Made by a program: the position numbers and the translations under genes
The notes under the pieces: model-generated
What the model was told of the DNA's origin: nothing
Database searches by the model: none
The model's input: the letters and a program-made list of their open reading frames with translations, nothing else
Source: Dasypus novemcinctus
Lineage: Eukaryota > Chordata > Mammalia > Cingulata > Dasypodidae
NCBI RefSeq assembly: GCF_030445035.2
Contig: NC_080676.1
Span: 15,662,940 to 15,726,939, forward strand
DNA: 64,000 nucleotides
Direction: 5' to 3'
In this document: in pieces, positions 51,101-60,100 of the stretch
Numbering within the stretch: position 1 is the stretch's first letter
Layout: every line of letters begins with the position of its first letter

Positions 51101-54100
51101 TAACCCATATTTTATTCCTCCAATGTGGGGAAAGGTAGGAGGTCTGGGGAGCAGAGCATATGGAAATCCCTATACATTCTCCATAACATTTATGTAATCA
51201 AAGTGTCTTTTAAAAAATAAAGAGTGGGAAAAAAGGAAGCATAAATCCCTTTACCCCCCAAAAAGAAAAATGTTCCATATGATCCAATATTAGAGGGCAA
51301 GCTTATGATTTATAGTTTGAGTTTATACTTTATTTATATTAATGCTATTTTGTTTTATACCATGGTTTTCAATCTGTGTATTGCAAGAATGTAAGAGGAA
51401 AGGAGGAAAAAATATTTCTTTTTGTGAACTATCCATTTGTGTTTGTAATACCTGGACTAAAGTCTAGTCCATTACTGATTCTGGGATTTGAGAGGACCCA
51501 CTAAATAATATATCTTTAACCCACTGCATTTCTGAATAAAAAGATGATAAATAGCTGGTGAAAAAATACACAACTATGGGATGCAATGAAGGCAATGCTC
51601 AAAGGGAAATTTATAACCCTAAATGCTTGCATTAAAAAAAGAAGAAAGAAATGACTTGAAGGAAATAAATGTGCCTGAAAAAGAAAAAAAAAACTATAAA
51701 CCTTTTTATATGAGAGGAAACTGTTTTACAAAACTGATTTAACAAGCTTCTTTTTTTGTGTTTTGTTCCCACTGTGTTTATTAGTAATATTAAAAAATGT
51801 TAAAAAGAAAAAAAAGACAATTCTCAGTTCTCCAACAGCTCTCATCCCTCTCTCTTGCTCACACAACACCTGACTCATTTCCTCAGGGCTAGTTCAAGAT
51901 TGAATCTGTTCATCGCTGCTTTCATAGAAAACAACCAAGGCCAGGGATGTGGGGAAAAGAGTGATTGTACTGTCCACTTCCACACAGAGACAAGCCAGGT
52001 GGAGATGTACAGATTTCAAACCCAAGGGCCGGCAGCCACACCATGACAGTCTAACTAAAATGGCTGGAGAGGGGACAGGCAGGCCTGCTAGAGGATCTCC
52101 AGAATGTCTCTCTGGCCTGCTCCGGAACCAGAATGACTGACACTGCGAGAAAGGGGAGGAGCAGGAGGCACTCTTATGGACTGTCACAGTTCTCCCATGT
52201 GGGGGGTGGGCAGTCAAGAGGGCACCAAGAGCCTCACTCGTTTTGGCAGATAACTTATCCTAGTGGTGGGAAACCACACATATGGCACTGTCATTGCGAA
52301 CGGTTTCGAGGGATGCCCAGCTCCCAAAGCACTGTGGCCCCAGACCATAGTGGTGGGCATCATGCTACTGATGCCAGAACCACAAAATTCAGAAGCAGGG
52401 CAGTGACTTTTGGGAGTAACTCTGTACCAGTCACTCAAAATAGACCCCAGGCCAGCCAACCCGGTGAGTTGCACAGAGCAGCTGCCAACAACTGAAGTGG
52501 GGTACCACTTAGAAAGGACTTTAAACCCCACAGCTGGAAGAAGGGAAATCGCGCCATGGCTCTCAGGAATCAAGGGCAATCCTGCAGGACAGGTGGACAG
52601 ATGCCCAAGTAACAGCACCACCAGGTCTCCTGTTCAACAGTTACTTGGGAAGGGGAAGTGGATATTTGCTTGTGCTGTAATTCCACATTAATCTAAAGCA
52701 CCAAAAATAGGCTGGGTTGATATTTTCAAAATCTGTAAAATATTGGTCATAAAAAAAGACAAAACTATATGTACCTCGACAACTTGGTATTTAAAGAGCT
52801 GGCCGTATTTAAAATAATGAGACATTTATTGTTTTCAGTAAGAAGAAATAGTAGTCTGGATCATAAAACACATGCAACTATAATTAGGTAAAAATGTTTT
52901 TATGAAAATATTTAAGATCCATGATTATATTCAATTTATTAAAATTGTTCTGTATAAGATTTGCACTGGTCTAAGAAAAAAGTTACTACCAAGGTAATAA
53001 ATTTTTGTAGTATGACTTTTAAAAAAAATTCTTGGAGCTAGTATGTCTGGAATTATTGACATGTACATCATGGGTCTTATAGATTATTTCAAAATATATT
53101 ATTTTCTGAGGGATTTTGGGAAGATGGCATCTGATTAGGTAGACAAAGCTCAGCTTGCTCACAAAAACAATGGAGAAAGAGCCAAAAGCTGCCACAGGGA
53201 ACTACTTTCAGGGTCAGCAGGCCAGGTCAGGGCTTCCCACCTCCCACAAGGGTGAGGGAAAGAGTGGCAAGAACCCTAAACAACCAAATGTGAATTACTA
53301 AACACCCCAGCCTCTGGCAAGAGCTCCCTTCCCTCATTCCCAAGATATTAAGCAGGAAGAAAACCCCTGGCTCGTTGTAGCTTACTGAGAGGAGAACAGA
53401 TATCTTCCTCCCTGTCAGCTGTTAAAAGGGAGAAAGGGAGGGAGTGCCAGGGTGCTTTTCTTCAGTGGATCTGCTTGCAGAATCTGCTTTGGTCAGCTCT
53501 GGCTAGACCAAAACAAAGGAAAATCATGAAAGATACACCTCCATGAAAAGGTGTGCCGATGAGTACCATCTTCAGGGCTACCTGGAGATCGCATGCACAA
53601 AAACTGCAACTGGGTTTCTGTTCTCTAACTTCTGGTGAAAGTCTGCACTCCAGTAGTGAGTCCCTGACATGATTTTAATAAATTAAGCTGGACAATTTCA
53701 AAGACTTAGGATTAGTTGAACCACAGCTCAAAGCAGGGCTTTAAAAAAATAGTAACAAAAGACAAGAGAAAGAAATTGGCTATCAGAATAAATTTGCCAA
53801 CATATTCAAACGCCTAGACATGAGCAAAAAAAATTACAAGCCATACTAGGAAACAAGAAGAGATGGTGCAGCCAAGGAACAAACAAAATGTTCTGAAGAG
53901 ATACAGGATTTAAGACAATTAATCAATGATAAGCACACAATTCTCCTAAATCAATTTAAAGAATTAAAATAAAATATGACAAAAGAGATAAAGAATATTA
54001 AGAAGACACCGAGTAAGCATAAACAATAATTTGAAAGTCTTCAAAGAAAAGTAACAGACCTTATAGGAATGAAAGAAATGATGGATGAGATTAAAAATAC

Positions 54101-57100
54101 ATTAGAGGCATATAAGAGCAGATTAGAATTGCTTGAAGACAGAATTCATTTTTCTGAAGACAATATCTGATATGGGAAAGACATGAGAACACAAAGCAAA
54201 GAGAATGGGAAAAATGGAATAGGGTCACAAGGAATTGAATGACAACAGGGAACACAAAAATAGATGCATTATTGGTATCCCAGAAGGAGATGAAAATGTA
54301 AACGGAGCAGAAATAATATTTGAGGACATGATGACTGAAAACTTCCCTACCCTTATGAAAGACATAAATATCAATATCGAAGAAGGACAATCATCCCAAA
54401 CAGAATAAATCTGGATAGACCTACCATGAAACACCTACTATTCAGAATGATAAATATCAGAGATAAAGAGAAGATACTGAAAGCAGCAAGAGAAAGGCTA
54501 GCATTTCTCTCCTGGAACTTCAGTAAGATTAAGTGTTGACCTCTCATCAGAAACCATGGAGGGGAGAAGAAAGTGGTATGATGTATTTAAGGTACAAAGA
54601 GAGAAAAACTGCCAGCCAAGAGTTCTGTATTTGGCAAAGCTGTCCTTCAAAAATGAAGGGGAGATCAAAGTCTTCATAGACAAACAAAAAAAATGATAGA
54701 ATATGTTACAAAAAGACCAGAATTACAAGAGATACTAAAGGAAGTGCTACAGACTGAAAGGAAGAAGCAAGGGTGAGAGGATTGGAGAAGAATGTAGAAA
54801 TGAAGATTATTAGAAAGGGTAAATTAAAGAATAAAAAATAGACAATAGGAAAATATGACAAGAGAAAGTCAAAGTCTAAGTGGATGAAGTGAGTAATGCC
54901 TTTATAGTAATAACATTGAGTGTTAATGGCTTGAACTCCCCAATCAAAACACATAGACTGATAGAATGGATTTAAAAAATGAGGCATCTATATATTGTCT
55001 CCAAGAGACTCACCTCAGACATAAGGACAAAACCAGGGTAAAAGTGAAAAGTTGGAAAAAGATATTCCATGTAAATAGTAACCAAAATAGAGCTGGAGTA
55101 GTAACTCTAATATTAGATAAAAGAGATTTTAAATGCAAAACTATTATAAGGGATGATAAGGTCATTATATATTAATAAAAGGGGCAATTCAGCAAAAAGA
55201 AATAATTATATTAAATATTTATGTACCTAACTTCAGTGCCCCAAGATATAAGAGGCACATACTGACAAGGCTGAAGGGAGAAATAGATGTCTCTACAATA
55301 ATAGTTGGAGACTTCAATACACTACTCTCAGTATTGGATGGAACATCTGCAAAGAGCATAAATAAACAGAGAGCTTGAGTAGTATGATAAATGAACTAGA
55401 CCTAACAGACATCCACAGAACATTACACCACAAAAGAGTGGGATATATATTCTTTTCAAGTGCCCATGGATTCTTCTCCAAGATAGACCATATGTTGAGT
55501 CACAAGACAAGTCTCAATAAATTTAAAAAGATTGAAATTATGCAAAACACTTTCTCTTGTCATAATGGAATGAGGCTGGAAACCAATACTGGATGGAAAA
55601 AGAGAAGATACATAAATACATGGAGATTAAACAACACACTTAAATAATCAGTGGGTCAAAGAAGAAGTTGCAAGAGAATTCAGCAAATATTTTCAGATGT
55701 GTGAAAATGAGAACACAACATTTCAAATCTATGGCACACTGCAAAAGCAGTGCTGAGAGGGAAATTTATAGTCATCGATGCTTAGATTAAAGAAGAAGGA
55801 AGAGTTAAAATTGAAAACCTAACTGCACATTAGAGGAACTAGAAAAAGAATAGCCAAGTAAACCCAAAACAAACCAAAGGAAAGAATTAGTAAAGATCAG
55901 AACAGAAATCTATGAAATTGAGAACAAAAAAGCAATAGAGAGAATCAACAAAAACAAAAATTGGTCTTTGAGAAGATCAACAAAATTGAGAAACCCTTAG
56001 CTAGACTGACAAAGAAAAATACAGAGAAGACACAAATTTTAAAAATCAGCAATAAGAGGGAAAACATTACCACTGACCCTAAAGAAATAAGAGAGAGCAT
56101 AAGAGTATACTATGAACTGTATACCAAAAAATTAGAAAACATAGAGGAGATGGACGAATTCCCAGAGACACAGAAAACACTTACACTGACCCTAGAAGAA
56201 ACAGAAGACCTCAACAAACTAATTACAAGTGAAGAGAGTGAAACAGTCATCAAAAGCCTCATGAAGATGAAAATCCCATGGCCAGATGGCTTCACAGGTG
56301 AATTCTACCAATCATTCAAAGATTACCTAATACTAATCTTGCTAAAGCTCTTCCAAAAACTGAACAGAAAAGAATGCCACCAAACTCATTTTATGAAGCC
56401 AACACCCTAATACCAAATCCAGAGAAAGATACTATGAAAAAAGAAAATCACAGGTTGATATCTTTAATGAATATAGATGCAAAAACCCTCAACAAAATAC
56501 ATGCAACCAGAATCCTAAAGCACATTAAAAGAATTATATAACAGGATCAAATGGGTTTTATACCAGGTATGAAAGGGTGGTTCAACACTAGAAAATGATT
56601 TAATGTAATAAACCACTTGATAAATTGAAGAAGAAAAATCGCATAATCCTCTCAATTGATACAGAAAACTCATTTGATAAAATACAGCACACTTTCTTGA
56701 TAAAGTCCCTCCAAAAGATAGGAATAGAAGGAAGCTTTTTCAATATGGTAAAGTGCAGATACAAAAAACTTACAGCTAGCATTGTACTGTACTTAACCAT
56801 GAAAGACTGAATGCTTTCCCACTGAAATCAGGAACAAGAAAACAATGCGCAGTGCCACCATTATTATTCAATATTGTGGTAGACATTCTACCCAGAACAA
56901 TTAGACTAGACAAAGAAATAAATAGGAAAGGAGCCCCATCTCACACCTTATATAAAAATTAACTTAAAATGGATCAAGGACCTAAACAACAATAAAACTT
57001 CCAGAATAAAATGTAGGAAAACATTTTCAAGATCTTACATTAGGGTAGTTTCTTAAACCTTACACCCACCTTATACCCAAAGCATGGGGAACAAAAGAAA

Positions 57101-60100
57101 AAAATAGATAAATGAGACTTCCTCAAAGTCAACACTTTTGCACCACTAAGACTTTGTTAAAAGGGTGGAAAGGTAGTTGACTCAATGGGAGAAAAGGTTT
57201 GGCAACCACATATCTGATAAGGGTTTAATATCCATGATATATAAGGAGAACATTACAGCTCAAGAATGAAAAGACAAACTATACAATTACAAAATGGGCA
57301 AAAGAAAAGACAACCATCCAAGAAGCAATAAAAATGGTGAAGCAACACATGAGAAAATGCTCAACATCATTAGCAATTAGGGAAATGCAAATCAAAACTG
57401 CAATGAGATATCATTTCACACCCATTAGACTGGCTGCTATTAAAAAGTCAGAAAACTGTAAATATTGGAGAGAATGTGGAGAGATAGGAATGCTTATTCA
57501 CTGTTGGTGGGAATGTAGAATGGTACAGCCACTGTGGAAGACATTTGGAAGTTCCTAAAGAAGTTGAATATAGACTTGCCATGTGACCCAGCAGTACCAT
57601 TACTAGGTATATACCCAGAAGAACTAAGAGCAGAGACTTGAACAGACACCTGCAAACCAATGCTCACAGTGGCATCATTCATGATTGCCAAAAGATGGAA
57701 ACAACCGAGGTGTCCATTAACTGATGAATGGATAAACAAATTGTGGTGTATACACATGGTGGAATATTATGCATTGGTAAGAAGAAAAGGAGTCATGAAG
57801 CATCTGACAACATGGATGATCCTGGACAGCATTATTTTGTGTGAAGCAAGCCAGACACAAAAAGACAAATACTTCATGATTGCCCTATTATGAACTAAAT
57901 ATATTATGCGAAATATAAATATATTATGTGAAATATGGATATGGGAAAAATTTTATATATAAGACCATTTTTTCGTGAAGTGAACAAGTTGTAGGTTACT
58001 ACAAAATGTTAATATCAGACAAAAAATGTTACACTAAGAAAAGGAGATATTATACTAAGTGAAGGAGACCAGAGTACTTCATATTGTTTGATTCCATTTA
58101 TATAAAATGTAAATATAAATCAATTTATAAAGATGAAATTAGATTAGTGGTTATTTAGGGCTGAGGAAGGAACGTTATGGGGTGTGTAGTCTTTCTTTAC
58201 AGAGTAATGAAATTTTTCTAAAATGTTTGAGATAATGAATGTACAACATCATGATTATACTAAAAACCAGTGATTATACACTTTGTCTAGATTGAATAGT
58301 ATGATTATATATCCCAATAAAACTGCTTAATAAACAAATAAATAATTGTGCAATAATAGCCAGAAATAGCAGCTGTGTTTAGCAGGGGAAACGGAGAGAT
58401 TGAGAGGTGAAGAATTTTTTTGTTTGCCTGTTTTTTTGTTTATTATTATTATTGAAATAATGAAAATGCTCTAATAATGATTGAAGGAATGAATGCACAA
58501 CTATGTGATTATAGCAAATACCATTGATTGCATACTTTCAATAATTTGTATGCTTTATTAATATGCATCAATAAAATTGATTTGTTTAAAAATATTTTAT
58601 AATTTTATTGCAGAGATATTTCATGACTTGAACATTTTAAAACTGAATTATGCAGCAAAAAGAAATCAAAACCCAAATGATAAATTCTTTCATTTTATCA
58701 GTCCTACCTCAAAGTCCACATCGCCAAAGCAGCCACACGTTGCACAAGGACCAACAATTTTCAAAATATCTTCTTTGTTTGCATTTTGGATTGCAAATTT
58801 AGGCAGAAAGGGGTCCCACTTCTGTGCGACATAACCAACTATAGTACCAGGAGGGGCTTGGATTTCTAACTGGAAGAAGAGATAATAATAAAGGAAGATT
58901 TTCTAAGTTAGGATATTGCAATTTTATTATAATGTCAATTTGCTTCTGTACATTATGCTGTTAAGAACTTCTTTTGTATTCTAGAAATCATTCTAAATAT
59001 CCCCTTCTAAGAAAACAAAACAGTGCTTTTTCCATAATTTACAAAACTAGAGGAATTCACTGTATAGATATATGTTTGGCACTATGTCAAGTATGTGTTT
59101 TTTACCTTATTTCTTGAAGAGCACCTGTACCCTGACTGTCTTCTGTGCCTGGGACTCAAGCTTCTTCGACCTTTTTCGCCCCAAGTGTAACAGTTGGTCA
59201 ATTACTGAAGAGCCCCCAGTGTGGTACTTCAGGTCTATTCCCTCCAAGTTCTAACCACAACACACATGAATTTAAAGCTGTACCTACCAGCTGCTAAATG
59301 GTCATGAATTCTTTTCCTGTCGTCTTGTCAACTTTCAGCTTCTCTACCTTCAATTAAAAACAAATGGTTCTTGGGCTCTAGAGACATTAGAAACTACAAG
59401 CAGGGCAGACAATCTCAGGAATTTGGCACCCTGTCAGTGGGCCTTACTTTCGAATATATGCTCCCCAGTGTAACAGAGTTAGACTCATTTACAATTTTCC
59501 TACATATAGATCTTCTGCCCCTTTTATTTGAACCTAGAATTAGCACTATGCTAGTTAATTATATGTTCCAGAGACTTAAATCTTCAATTAGCTCATATGC
59601 TGGTTTGAGGCCTGGATATCAGCACAGTTGCAACACCTATCCTCCAGTTCATTCGACTTGCCCAAGACAACTAACAAAGGGATGGCAGTGGACAACGCCC
59701 ATCATCAACTGCAAGCGAGACATGGAATCTAAGGCCCTTTCAATTAGAAGAACAGTGGGCATCACCATCCCCATATCCTCAAGGTTGGGGAATGAATGAT
59801 GGACTAAAGTAGATTTATTATTATTCTATTATTATTCTACTACAGAATTCTTGTTATTCTAGCAACCGTAGAACTTGCAACATTGATATAAAGGGTGTGG
59901 CCACCAGAGGTTCTGAGGGGAAGGAGAGGGAAGAACAGATGTAACATGTGGGCATTTTTTTGGACATTGAAATTGTACTGCATGTCATTGTAATGACAGA
60001 GCAGGCTATTATACATTTTGTCAAAAATTATGAAATTGAGTCAGGCAAAGTGAAACCTATAATGCAAACTATAGTCCATGGTAGCAGCAATGCTTCAGTA

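Larger units (their letters stand above)
53105..58330 (+). mobile_element. L1, near full length with internal RT deletion
   Basis: It begins with 'gggattttgggaagatggc', a typical L1 start, runs through ORF1 and ORF2, and ends near 'cccaataaaactgctta'. It lies in the PLSCR5 intron between 58708 and 49161, antisense to the gene. It is about 5.2 kb, shorter than a full L1 because RT sequence is missing near 56930. All frames are broken. Confidence 0.83.

Noticed and set aside
52133..52495. 120-codon plus-strand frame (and a 135-codon minus frame at 52214-52621) as possible genes
   Set aside because: Neither shows a recognisable domain. The block is better read as a processed retrocopy, and overlapping frames on both strands are expected in GC-rich DNA.
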